64,000 nt of DNA from Zea mays (lineage: Eukaryota > Streptophyta > Magnoliopsida > Poales > Poaceae), in the NCBI RefSeq assembly GCF_902167145.1, contig NC_050100.1, forward strand, positions 202,715,974 to 202,779,973, written 5' to 3'. Both the position numbers and the translations under genes were made by a program. This document shows positions 23,619 to 36,340 of the stretch, one piece after another. Under the pieces are notes generated by a model that made no database searches, had not been told where the DNA came from, and worked only from the letters and a program-made list of their open reading frames with translations. How positions within the stretch are numbered: position 1 is the first letter of the stretch; each line of letters starts with the position of its first letter.

Positions 23619-24275
23619 TGTTGGGGGCCTTCGGCTTCCGAAGGTCCTCAAAAACATGATTTAACAATGTTTCTGGAGTAAAGTACATTAACAGGTACCT
23701 TTGGACTCGGATCAGAGCCACGGTACGAAGAAGCACAAAGGTTGGCGCAGAGCCGAAGCTGTGTGTAGAAGAGCTTCGGAATAGCGGCGGAAAAGGAAAC
23801 CGACTTAAAGATGAAAAACCAGATTAGACCTCGAAGAGTTATCATAGAGTTACTGATAAATATAAAGGGCATTATTGTAATTTTCCATGGGCTGCGACCC
23901 GTGCCTATAAATAGTTGAACAGTATCCCTGTACTGTTTACGCTGATTCAGCATTGGCTTTTGCGTCACACTTGTGCTTTTACCTTTTATGAGCTGAAGGT
24001 ACACTTATAATTTAATATCATCTTTACCTTTCCATCATAATACAATGGAAATGATTCAACAATAATATACAACTGTTTATGTTATCTTTATGTTTTATAT
24101 AACTCCTTCTTCATTATTATATTTTATACTGATGAAGGTATGTCCTTCAAAACCTTCGTCCGAAAATCATTATATCCTTAGGGAAATAATGCTTCGAAGA
24201 ACGAAGGATATTAACATTTAACATTTTGTGTTGCCTTGTTCTTGATTCATAGCATTTGAGAACAAGCCTCCAACA
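23619..24275 (+). repeat. 3' LTR of zeon-like element
   Basis: 657 bp, same ends as the 5' LTR, about six differences by eye. TATAAATA at 23906-23913. Confidence 0.95.
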
Positions 24276-24280
24276 ATGGT
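24276..24280. repeat. Target-site duplication ATGGT, right of zeon-like element
   Basis: Matches 15225-15229; the knob180 monomer resumes here in register. Confidence 0.97.
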
Positions 24281-27066
24281 GGAGTCCATTTCTTGGTCAA
24301 AAATCCGTTGGTGTTAGCCTTCAGTGTCATTGAAAATGTTCGTTCATGGCTATTTTCGACAAAAATTAGGGTTGTGTGGCCATTGACCGTCGACCAGAGG
24401 CTCATACACCTCACCCCACATATGTTTCCTTATCGTAGAACACATTCTTGGATTTCTGGTGGAGACCATTTCTTGGTCAAAAATTCGTAGGTGTTAGCCT
24501 TCGGTATTATTGAAAATGGTCGTTCATGGCTATTTTCGACAAAAATGGGGGTTGTGTGGCCATTGATCATCGACCAGAGGCTCATACACCTCACCCCACA
24601 TATGTTTCCTTGCCATAGATCACATTCTTGGATTTCTGGTGGAGACCATTTCTTGGTCAAAAATCCGTAGGTGTTAGCCTCTAGTATTATTGAAAATGGT
24701 CGCTCATGGCTATTTTCATAAAAAATGGGGGTTGTGTGGCCATTTATCATCAAATAGACGCTCATAAACCTCACCCCACATATGTTTCCTTGCCATAGAT
24801 CACATTCTTGGATTTCTGGTGGAGACCATTTCTTGGTCAAAAACTCGTACGTGTTAGCCTTCGGTATTATTGAAAATGGTCGTTCATGGCTATTTTCGGC
24901 AAAATGGGGGTTGTGTGGCCATTGATCATCGACCAGAGGCTCGTACACCTCGCTCCACATATGTTTCCTTGCCATAGATCACATTCTTGGATTTCTGGTG
25001 GAGACCATTTCTTGGGCAAAAATCCGAATGTGTTAGCCTTTGGTATTTTTGAAAATGTTCATTCATGGCTATTTTCGACAAAAATGGGGGTTGTGTGGCC
25101 ATTGATCTTCGACCAGAGCCTCATACACCTCACTACACATATGTTTCCTTGCCATAGATCACATTCTTGGATTTATGGTGGAGACCATTTCTTGGTCAAA
25201 AATCCGTAGGTGTTAGCCTTCAGTGTCATTGAAAATGGTCGTTCATGGCTATTTTCGAAAAAAATTAGGGTTGTGTGGCCATTGATCGTCGACCAGAGGC
25301 TCATACACCTGACCCCACATATGTTTCCTTGCCGTAGATCACATTCTTGGATTTCTGGTGGAGACCATTTCTTGGTCAAAAATCCGTAGGTGTTATCCTT
25401 CGGTATTATTGAAAATGGTCGTTCATGGCTATTTTCGACAAAAATGGGGGTTGTGTGGCCATTGATCATCGACCAGAGGCTCATACACCTCACCCCACAT
25501 ATGTTTCCTTGCCATAGATCACATTCTTGGATTTCTGGTGGAGACCATTTCTTGGTCAAAAATCCGTAGGTGTTAGCCTCTAGTATTATTGAAAATGGTC
25601 GCTCATGGCTATTTTCATAAAAAATGGGGGTTGTGTGGCCATTTATCATCGACTAGAGGCCTATAAACCTCACCCCACATATGTTTCCTTGCCATAGATC
25701 ACATTCTTGGATTTCTGGTGGAGACCATTTCTTGGTCAAAAACTCGTACGTGTTAGCCTTCGGTATTATTGAAAATGGTCGTTCATGGCTATTTTCGGCA
25801 AATGGAGGTTGTGTGGCCATTGATCATCGACCAGAGGCTCGTACACCTCGCCCCACATATGTTTCCTTGCCATAGATCACATTCATGGATTTCTGGTGGA
25901 GACCATTTCTTGGGCAAAAATCCGAATGTGTTAGCCTTTGGTATTTTTGAAAATGGTCATTCATGGCTATTTTCGACAAAAATGGGGGTTGTGTGGCCAT
26001 TGATCTTCGACCAGAGGCTCATACACCTCACTACACATATGTTTCCTTGCCATAGATCACATTCTTGGATTTATGGTGGAGACCATTTCTTGGTCAAAAA
26101 TCCGTAGGTGTTAGCCTTCAGTGTCATTGAAAATGGTCATTCATGGCTATTTTTGACAAAAATTAGGGTTGTGTGGCCATTGATCGTCGACCAGAGGCTC
26201 ATACACCTCACCCCACATATGTTTCCTTGCCGTAGATCATATTCTTGGATTTCTGGTGGAGACCATTTCTTGGTCAAAAATCCGTAGGTGTTAGCCTTCG
26301 ATATTATTGAAAATGGTCGTTCATGGCTATTTTCGACAAAAATGGGGGTTGTGTGGCCATTGATCATCGAACAGAGGCTCATATACCTCACCCCACATAT
26401 GTTTCCTTGCCATAGATCACATTCTTGGATTTCTGGTGGAGACCATTTCTTGGTCAAAAATCCGTAGGTGTTAGCCTTCAGTGTCATTGAAAATGGTCGT
26501 TCATGGCTATTTTCGACAAAAATGGGGGTTGTGTGGCCATTGATCATCGACCAGAGGCTCGTACACTTCACCCCACATATGTTTTCTTTCCATAGATCAC
26601 ATTCTTGGATTTCTGGAGGAGACCATTCCTTGGTCAAAAATCTATTGGTGTTAGCCTTCGGTATTATTGAAAATGGTCGTTCATGGCTATTTTCGACTAA
26701 AATGTGGGTTGTGTGGCCATTTATCATCGACCAGAGGCTCGTAAACCTCACCCCACATATGTTTCCTTGCCATAGATCACATTCTTGGATTTCCGGTGGT
26801 GACCATTTATTGGTCAAAAATCTGTACGTGTTAGCCTTCAGTATTATTGAAAATGGTCATTCATGGCTATTTTCGACAAAAATGGGGGTTCTGTGGCCAT
26901 TGATCATCGACCAGAGGCTCGTAAACCTCACACCACATATGTTTCCTTGCCATAGATCACATTCTTTGATTTCTGGTGGAGACAATTTCTTGGTAAAAAA
27001 TCTGAATGTTTTAGCCTTCGGTACTATTGAAAATGGTCGTTCATGGCTATTTATCGACCAGAGGCT
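24276..27066 (+). repeat. knob180 satellite array, block D (forward)
   Basis: About 15.5 forward monomers, continuing block C after the retrotransposon. A 5-monomer module (~898 bp) recurs: the CGGCAAAATGG monomer near 24897 returns near 25796 as CGGCAAATGG, followed each time by a TTTGGTATTTTTGAAAATG monomer. The block ends at a composite junction near 27066. No gene seen. Confidence 0.95.
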
Positions 27067-27493
27067 CACAAACCCCATTTTTGTCGAAAATAGCCATAAA
27101 CGACCATTTTCAATGACATTGAAGGCTAACACCTACGGATTTTTGACCAAGAAATGGTCTCCACCAGAAATCCAAGAATGTGATCTATGGCAAGGAAACA
27201 TATGTGGGGTGAATTGCACGAGCCTCTGGTCGATGATAAATGGCCACACAGCCCCCATTTTAGTCGAAAATAGCCATGAACGACCATTTTCAATAATACC
27301 GAAGGCTAACACCAACAGATTTTTGACCAAGGAATGGTCTCCTCCAGAAATGCAAGAATGTGATCTATGGAAAGAAAACATATGTGGGGTGAAGTGTACG
27401 AGCCTCTGGTCGATGATCAATGGCCACACAACCCCCATTTTTTGTCGAAAATAACCATGAACGACCATTTTCAATGACACTAAAGGCTAACAG

Positions 27494-30400
27494 CTATGGA
27501 TTTCTGACCAAGAAATGGTCTCCACCATAAATCCAAGAATGTGATCCATGGCAAGGAAACATATGTGTAGTGAGGTGTAGGAGCCTCTGGTCGAAGATCA
27601 ATGGCCACACAACCCCCATTTTTGTCGAAAATAGCCATGAATGACCATTTTCAAAAATATCAAAGGCTAACACATTCGGATTTTTGCCCAAGAAATGGTC
27701 TCCACCAGAAATCCAAGAATGTGATCTATGGCAAGGAAACATATGTGGGGTGAGGTGTACGAGCCTCTTGTCGATAATCAATGGCCACACAACCCCCATT
27801 TTGCCGAAAATAGCCATGAACGACCATTTTCAATAATACCGAAGGCTAACACGTACGAGTTTTTGACCAAGAAATGGTCTCCACCAGAAATCCAAGAATG
27901 TGATCTATGGCAAGGAAACATATGTGGGGTGAGGTTTATGAGCCTCTAGTCGATGATAAATGGCCACACAACCACCATTTTTTATGAAAATAGCCATGAG
28001 CGACCATTTTCAATAATACTAGAGGCTAACACCTACGGATTTTTGACCAAGAAATGGTCTCCACCAAAAATCCAAGAATGTGATCTATGGCAAGGAAACA
28101 TATGTGGGGTGAGGTGTTTGAGCCTCTGGTCGATGATCAATGGCCACATAACCCCCATTTTTGTCGAAAATAGCCATGAACGACCATTTTCAATAATACC
28201 GAAGGCTAACACCTACGGATTTTTGACCAAGAAATGGTCTCCACCAGAAATCCAAGAATGTGATCTATGGTAAGGAAACATATGTGGGGTGAGGTTTATG
28301 AGCCTCTAGTCGATGATAAATGGCCACACAACCCCCATTTTTTATGAAAATAGCCATGAGCGACCATTTTCAATAATACTAGAGGCTAACACCTACGGAT
28401 TTTTGACCAAGAAATGGTCTCCACCAGAAATTCAAGAATTTGATCTATGGCAAGGAAACATATGTGGGGTGAGGTGTATGAGCCTCTGATCGACGATCAA
28501 TGGCCACACAACCCTATTTTTTGTCGAAAATAGCCATGAACAACCATTTTCAATGACACTGATGGCTAACACCTACGGATTTTTGACCAAGAAATGGTCT
28601 CCACCATAAACCCAAGAATGTGATCTATGGCAAGGAAACATATGTGTAGTGAGGTGTATGAGCCTCTGGTCGAAGATCAATGGCCACACAACCCCCATTT
28701 TTGTCGAAAATAGCCATGAATGACCATTTTCAAAAATACCAAAGGCTAACACATTCGGATTTTTGCCCAAGAAATGGTCTCCACCAGAAATCCAAGAATG
28801 TGATCTATGGCAAGGAAACATATGTGGGGTGAGGTGTACGAGCCTCTGGTCGATGATCAATGGCCACACAACCCCCATTTTGCCGAAAATAGCCATGAAC
28901 CACCATTTTCAATAATACCAAAGGCTAACACGTACGAGTTTTTGACCAAGAAATGGTCTCCACCAGAAATCCAAGAATGTGATCTATGGCAAGCAAACAT
29001 ATGTGGGGTGAGGTTTATGAGCCTCTAGTCGATGATAAATGGCCACACAACCCCCATTTTTTATGAAAATAGCCATGAGCGACCATTTTCAATAATACTA
29101 GAGGCTAACACCTACGGATTTTTGACCAAGAAATGGTCTCCACCAGAAATCCAAGAATGTGATCTATGGCAAGGAAACATATGTGGGGTGAGGTGTTTGA
29201 GCCTCTGGTCGATGATCAATGGCCACACAACCCCCATTTTTGTCGAAAATAGCCATGAACGACCATTTTCAATAATACCGAAGGCTAACACCTACGGATT
29301 TTTGACCAAGAAATGGTCTCCACCAGAAATCCAAGAATGTGATCTATGGTAAGGAAACATATGTGGGGTGAGGTTTATGAGCCTCTAGTCGATGATAAAT
29401 GGCCACACAACCCCCATTTTTTATGAAAATAGCCATGAGCGACCATTTTCAATAATACTAGAGGCTAACACCTACGGATTTTTGACCAAGAAATGGTCTC
29501 CACCAGAAATTCAAGAATTTGATCTATGGCAAGGAAACATATGTGGGGTGAGGTGTATGAGCCTCTGATCGACGATCAATGGCCACCCAACCCTAATTTT
29601 TGTCGAAAATAGCCATGAACGACCATTTTCAATGACACTGATGGCTAACACCTACGGATTTTTGACCAAGAAATGGTCTCCACCATAAATCCAAGAATGT
29701 GATCTATGGCAAGGAAACATATGTGTAGTGAGGTGTATGAGCCTCTGGTCGAAGATCAATGGCCACACAACACCCATTTTTGTTGAAAATAGCCATGAAT
29801 GACCATTTTCAAAAATACCAAAGGCTAACACATTCGGATTTTTGCCCAAGAAATGGTCTCCACCAGAAATCCAAGAATGTGATCTATGGCAAGGAAACAT
29901 ATGTGGGGTGAGGTGTTCGAGCCTCTGGTCGATGATCAATGGCCACACAACCCCCATTTTGCCGAAAATAGCCATGAACCACCATTTTCAATAATAGCGA
30001 AGGCTAACACGTACGAGTTTTTGACCAAGAAATGGTCTCCACCAGAAATCCAAGAATGTGATCTATGGCAAGGAAACATATGTGGGGTGAGGTTTATGAG
30101 CCTCTAGTCGATGATAAATGGCCACACAACCCCCATTTTTTATGAAAATAGCCATGAGCGACCATTTTCAATAATACTAGAGGCTAACACCTACAGATTT
30201 TTGACCAAGAAATGGTCTCCACTAGAAATCCAAGAATGTGATCTATGGCAAGGAAACATATGTGGGGTGAGGTGTATGAGCCTCTGGTCGATGATCAATG
30301 GCCACACAACCCCCATTTTTGTCGGAAATAGCCATGAACGACCATTTTCAATAATACCGAAGGCTAACACCTACGGATTTTTGACCAAGAAATGGTCTCC

Positions 30401-30730
30401 ACCAGAAATCCAAAAATGTGATCTACGGCAAGGAAACATATGTGGGGTGAGGTGTATGAGCCTCTGGTCGACGATCAATGGCCACACAACCCTATTTTTT
30501 GTCGAAAATAGCCATGAACGACCATTTTCAATGACACTGAAGGCTAACACCTACGGATTTTTGACCAAGAAATGGTCTCCACCATAAATCCAAGAATGTG
30601 ATCTATGACAAGGAAACATATGTGTAGTGAGGTGTATGAGCCTCTGGTCGTAGATCAATGGCCACACAACCCCCATTTTTGTCAAAAATAGCCATGAATG
30701 ACCATTTTCAAAAATACCTAAGGCTAACAC
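27494..30730 (-). repeat. Three copies of a 6-monomer higher-order repeat (~1079 bp) in block E
   Basis: The module that begins with the CCCATTTTGCCG monomer (one T fewer) recurs near 27807, 28886 and 29965, spaced 1079 bp, and again about 899 bp later (near 30864) as a 5-monomer version. The order CCCATTTTGCCG, then TTTTTTATGAAAATAGCCATGAGCG, then a GGTTTATGAGCCTCTAG monomer is preserved in each. Confidence 0.85.
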
Positions 30731-31929
30731 ATTCGGATTTTTGCCCAAGAAATGGTCTCCACCAGAAATCCAAGAATGTGATCTATGGCAAGGAAACATA
30801 TGTGGGGTGAGGTGTACGAGCCTCTGGTCAATGATCAATGGCCACACAACCCCCATTTTGCCGAAAATAGCCATGAACGACCATTTTCAATAATACCGAA
30901 GGCTAACACGTACAAGTTTTTGAACAAGAAATGGTCTCCACCAGAAATCCAAGAATCTGATCTATGGCAAGGAAACATATGTGGGGTGAGGTTTATGAGC
31001 CTCTAGTCGATGATAAATGGCCACACAACCCCCATTTTTTATGAAAATAGCCATGAGCGACCATTTTCAATAATACTAGAGGCTAACACCTACGGATTTT
31101 TGACCAAGAAATGGTCTCCACCAGAAATCCAAGAATGTGATCTATGGAAAGGAAACATATGTGGGGTGAGGTGTTTGAGCCTCTGGTCGATGATCAATGG
31201 CCACACAACCCCCATTTTTGTCGTAAATAGCCATGAACGACCAATTTCAATAATACCGAAGGCTAACATCTACGGATTTTTGACCAAGAAATGGTCACCA
31301 CCAGAAATCCATGAATATGATCTACGGCAAGGAAACATATGTGGGGTGAGGTGTATGAGCCTCTTGTCGACGATCAATGGCCACACAACCCTAATTTTTG
31401 TTGAAAATAGCCATGAACGACCATTTTCAATGACACTAAAGGCTAACACCTACGGATTTTTGACCAAGAAATGGTCTCCACCATAAATCCAAGAATGTGA
31501 TCTATGGCAAGGAAACATATGTGTAGTGAGGTGTATGAGCCTCTGGTCCAATATCAATGGCCACACAACCCCCATTTTTGTCGAAAATAGCCATGAACGA
31601 CCATTTTCAATAGTTCCGAAGGCTAACACATTCGGATTTTTGACCAAGAAATGGTCTCCACCAGAAATCAAAGAATGTGATCTATGGCAAGGAAACATAT
31701 GTGGGGTGAGTTGTACGAGCCTTTGGTCGATGATCAATGGCCACACAACCCCCATTTTTGTCGAAAATAGCCATGAATGACCATTTTCAATAATACCGAA
31801 GGCTAACACGTACGGATTTTTGACTAAGAAATGGTCTCCACCAGAAATCCAAGAATGTGATCTATGGCAAGAAAACCTATGTGGGGTGAAGTGTACGAGC
31901 TTCTGGTCGATGATCAATGGCCACACAAC

Positions 31930-34900
31930 CCCCATTTTTGTCGGAAATAGCCATGAACGACCATTTTCAATGGCACTGAAGGCTAACACCTACGGATTTT
32001 TGACCAAGAAATGGTCTCCACCATAAATCCAAGAATGTGATCTATGGCAAGGAAACATATGTGAAGTGAGGTGTATGAGCCTCTAGTCAAAGATCAATGG
32101 CCACACAACCCCCATTTTTGTCGACAATAGCCATGAATGACAATTTTCAATAATACCGAAGGCTAACACATTCAGATTTTTGCCCAAGAAATGGTCTCCA
32201 TTAGAAATCCAAGAATGTGATCTATGGCAAGGAAACATATCTGGGGTGAGGTGTACGAGCCTCTGGTCGATGATCAATGGCCACACAACCCCCATTTTGT
32301 CGAAAATAGCCATGAACGATCATTTTCAATAATACTGAAGGCTAACACCTACGGATTTTTGACCAAGAAATGGTCTCCACCATAAATCCAAGAATGTGAT
32401 CTATGGCAAGGAAACATATGTGTAGTGAGGTGTATGAGCCTCTAGTCCAATATCAATGGCCACACAACCCCCATTTTTGTTGAAAATAGCCATGAACGAC
32501 CATTTTCAATAGTTCCGTAGGCTAACACATTAGGATTTTTGACCAAGAAATGGTCTCCACCAGAAATCAAAGAATGTGATCTATGGCAAGAAAAAATATG
32601 TGGGGTGAGGTGTACGAGCCTTTGGTCGATGGTCAATGGCCACACAACCCCCATTTTTGTCGAAAATAGCCATGAATGACCATTTTCAATAATATCGAAG
32701 GCTAACACGTACAGATTTTTGACCAAGAAATGGTCTCCACCAGATATCCAAGAATGTGATCTATGTCAAGGAAACATATGTGGGGTGAGGTGTTTGAGCC
32801 TCTGGTCGATGATAAATGGCCACACAACCCCCATTTCAGTCAAAAATAGCCATGAACGACCATTTTCAATAATACCGAAGGCTAACACCAACAGATTTTT
32901 GACCATGAAATGGTCTCCACCACAAATCCAAGAATGTGATCTATGGCAAGAAAACATACGTGGGGTGAAGTGTACGAGCCTCTGGTCGATGATCAATGGC
33001 CACACAACCCCCATTTTTGATGAAAATAGCCATGAACGACCATTTTCAACAATACGAGAGGCTAACACCTACGGATTTTTTACCAAGAAATGGTCTCCAC
33101 CAGAAATCCAAGAATGTGATCCATGGCAAGGAAACATATGTGGGGTGAGGTGTATGAGCCTCTAGTCGATGATAAATGGCCACACAACCCCCATTTTTGT
33201 CGAAAATAGTCATGAACGACCATTTTCAATAATACTGAAGGCTAACACCAACGGATTTTTGACCAAGAAATGGTCCCCACCAGAAATCCAAGAATGTGAT
33301 CTATGCCAAGAAAACATATGTGAGGTGAAGTGTACGAGCCTCTGGTCGACGATTAATGGCCACACAAACCCCATTTTTGTCGAAAATAGCCATGAACGAC
33401 CATTTTCAATGACACTGAACGCTAACTCCTACGGATTTTTGACCAAGAAATGGTCTCCACCATAAATCCAAGAATGTGATCTATGGAAAGGAAACATGTG
33501 TAGTGAGGTGTATGAGCCTTTGGTCGAATATCAATGGCCACACAACCCCCATTTTTGTCGAAAATAGCCATGAACGACCATTTTCAATAGTACCGAAGGC
33601 TAAAACATTCAGATTTTTGACCAAGAAATGGTCTCCACCAGAAATCAAAGAATGTGATCTATGGCAAGGAAACATATGTGGGGTGAGGTTTACGAGCCTC
33701 TGGTCGACGATCAATGGCCACACAACCCCCATTTTTGTCGAAAATAACCATGAATGACCATTTTCAATAATACTGATGGCTAACACGTACAGATTTTTGA
33801 CCAATAAATGGTCTCCACCAGAAATCGAAGAATGTGATCTATGGCAAGGAAACATATGTGGGTTGAGGTGTACGAGCCTCTGGTTGATGATAAATGGCCA
33901 CACAACCCCCATTTTAGTCGAAAATAGCCATGGACGACCATTTTCAGTAATACTGAAGGCTAACACCAATGGATTTTTGACTAAGAAATGGTCTCCACCA
34001 GAAATCCATGAATGTGATATATGGCAAGAAAACCTATGTGGGGTGAAGTTTACGAGCTTCTGCTCGATGATCAATGGCCACACAACCCCCATTTTTGTCG
34101 GAAATAGCCATGAACGACCATTTTCAATGGCACTGAAGGCTAACACCTACGGATTTTTGACCAAGAAATGGTCTCCACCATAAATCCAAGAATGTGATCT
34201 ATGGCAAGGAAACATATCTGTAGTGAGGTGTATGAGCCTCTAGTCAAAGATCAATGGCCACACAACCCCCATTTTTGTCGAAAATAGCCATGAATGACAA
34301 TTTTCAATAATACCGAAGGCAAACACATTCGGATTTTTGCCCAAGAAATGGTCTCCATTAGAAATCGAAGAATGTGATCTATGGCAAGGAAACATATCTG
34401 GGGAGAGGTGTACGAGCCTCTGGTCGATGATCAATGGCCACACAACCCCCATTTTGTCGAAAATAGCCATGAACGATCATTTTCAATAATACTGAAGGCT
34501 AACACCTACGGATTTTTGACCAAGAAATGGTCTCCACCATAAATCCAAGAATGTGATCTATGGCAAGGAAACATATGTGTAGTGAGGTGTATGAGCCTCT
34601 AGTCCAATATCAATGGCCACACAACCCCCATTTTTGTCGAAAATAGCCATGAACGACCATTTTCAATAGTTCCGTAGGCTAACACATTCGGATTTTTGAC
34701 CAAGAAATGGTCTCCACCAGAAATCAAAGAATGTGATCTATGGCAAGAAAAAATATGTGGGGTGAGGTGTACGAGCCTTTGGTCGATGGTCAATGGCCAC
34801 ACAACCCCCATTTTTGTCGAAAATAGCCATGAATGACCATTTTCAATAATACCGAAGGCTAACACGTACAGATTTTTGACCAAGAAATGGTCTCCACCAG

Positions 34901-36340
34901 ATATCCAAGAATGTGATCTATGGCAAGGAAACATATGTGGGGTGAGGTGTTTGAGCCTCTGGTCGATGATAAATGGCCACACAACCCCCATTTCAGTCAA
35001 AAATAGCCATGAACGACCATTTTCAATAATACCGAAGGCTAACACCAACAGATTTTTGACCATGAAATGGTCTCCACCACAAATCCAAGAATGCGATCTA
35101 TGGCAAGAAAACATACGTGGGGTGAAGTGTACGAGCCTCTGGTCGATGATCAATGGCCACACAACCCCCATTTTTGATGAAAATAGCCATGAACGACCAT
35201 TTTCAACAATACGAGAGGCTAAGACCTACGGATTTTTTTACCAAGAAATGGTCTCCACCAGAAATCCAAGAATGTGATCTATGGCAAGGAAACATATGTG
35301 GGGTGAGGTGTATGAGCCTCTAGTCGATGATAAATGGCCACACAACCCCCATTTTTGTCGAAAATAGTCATGAACGACCATTTTCAATAATACTGAAGGC
35401 TAACACCAACGGATTTTTGACCAAGAAATGGTCCCCACCAGAAATCCAAGAATGTGATCTATGCCAAGAAAACATATGTGAGGTGAAGTGTACGAGCCTC
35501 TGGTCGATGATTAATGGCCACACAAACCCCATTTTTGTCGAAAATAGCCATGAACGACCATTTTCAATGACACTGAACGCTAACTCCTACGGATTTTTGA
35601 CCAAGAAATGGTCTCCACCATAAATCCAAGAATGTGATCTATGGAAAGGAAACATGTGTAGTGAGGTGTATGAGCCTTTGGTCGAATATCAATGGCCACA
35701 CAACCCCCATTTTTGTCGAAAATAGCCATGAACGACCATTTTCAATAGTACCGAAGGCTAAAACATTCAGATTTTTGACCAAGAAATGGTCTCCACCAGA
35801 AATCAAAGAATGTGATCTATGGCAAGGAAACATATGTGGGGTGAGGTTTACGAGCCTCTGGTCGACGATCAATGGCCACACAACCCCCATTTTTGTCGAA
35901 AATAGCCATGAATGACCATTTTCAATAATACTGAAGGCTAACACGTACAGATTTTTGACCAATAAATGGTCTCCACCAGAAATCGAAGAATGTGATCTAT
36001 GGCAAGGAAACATATGTGGGTTGAGGTGTACGAGCCTCTGGTCGATGATAAATGGCCACACAACCCCCATTTTAGTCGAAAATAGCCATGGACGACCATT
36101 TTCAGTAATACTGAAGGCTAACACCAATGGATTTTTGACTAAGAAATGGTCTCCACCAGAAATCCATGAATGTGATCTATGGAAAGAATACCTATGTGGG
36201 GTGAAGTGTACGAGCTTCTGGTCGATGATCAATGGCCTCACAACCCCCATTTTTGTCGGAAATAGCCATGAACGACCATTTTCAATGGCACTGAAGGCTA
36301 ACACCTACGGATTTTTGACCAAGAAATGGTCTCCACCATA
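31930..36340 (-). repeat. Two copies of a 12-monomer higher-order repeat (~2157 bp) in block E
   Basis: Private variants recur at ~2157-2158 bp: CCATTTCAGTCAAAAATAGCC near 32831 and 34988; CAACAATACGAGAGGCTAA near 33047 and 35205; GGAAATAGCCATGAACG with CAATGGCACTGAAGG near 31950, 34108 and 36266; ACATATCTGGGG/GGAGAG near 32237 and 34394. Copies look nearly identical. The mirrored part of block C has this 12-mer once. Confidence 0.87.

Larger units (their letters stand above)
15230..24275 (+). mobile_element. Non-autonomous Ty3/gypsy LTR retrotransposon, cinful-zeon-like
   Basis: Complete element: 657-bp LTRs (TGTTGGGGG...CCTCCAACA), primer site after the 5' LTR, gag on the + strand, a purine tract before the 3' LTR and a 5-bp duplication. 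Total length is 9046 bp; subtracting the nested solo LTR and its duplicated 5 bp leaves 7418 bp. No protease, reverse transcriptase or integrase motif lies anywhere inside, so it must have been mobilised in trans. A three-exon gene lies in antisense between the solo LTR and the 3' LTR. LTR length, total length and gag-only content fit the maize Zeon/cinful-zeon group as I remember it; the name is inference. Confidence 0.9.

Noticed and set aside
15259..24004. Two identical-looking 118-codon minus-strand frames at 15259-15615 and 23648-24004
   Set aside because: Each lies wholly inside an LTR copy, so duplication explains the similarity; no domain or promoter supports a gene.
26468..27454. A 328-codon open frame across the block D/E junction
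   Set aside because: It reads forward satellite, then inverted satellite, staying open by chance through the breakpoint. Not a gene.
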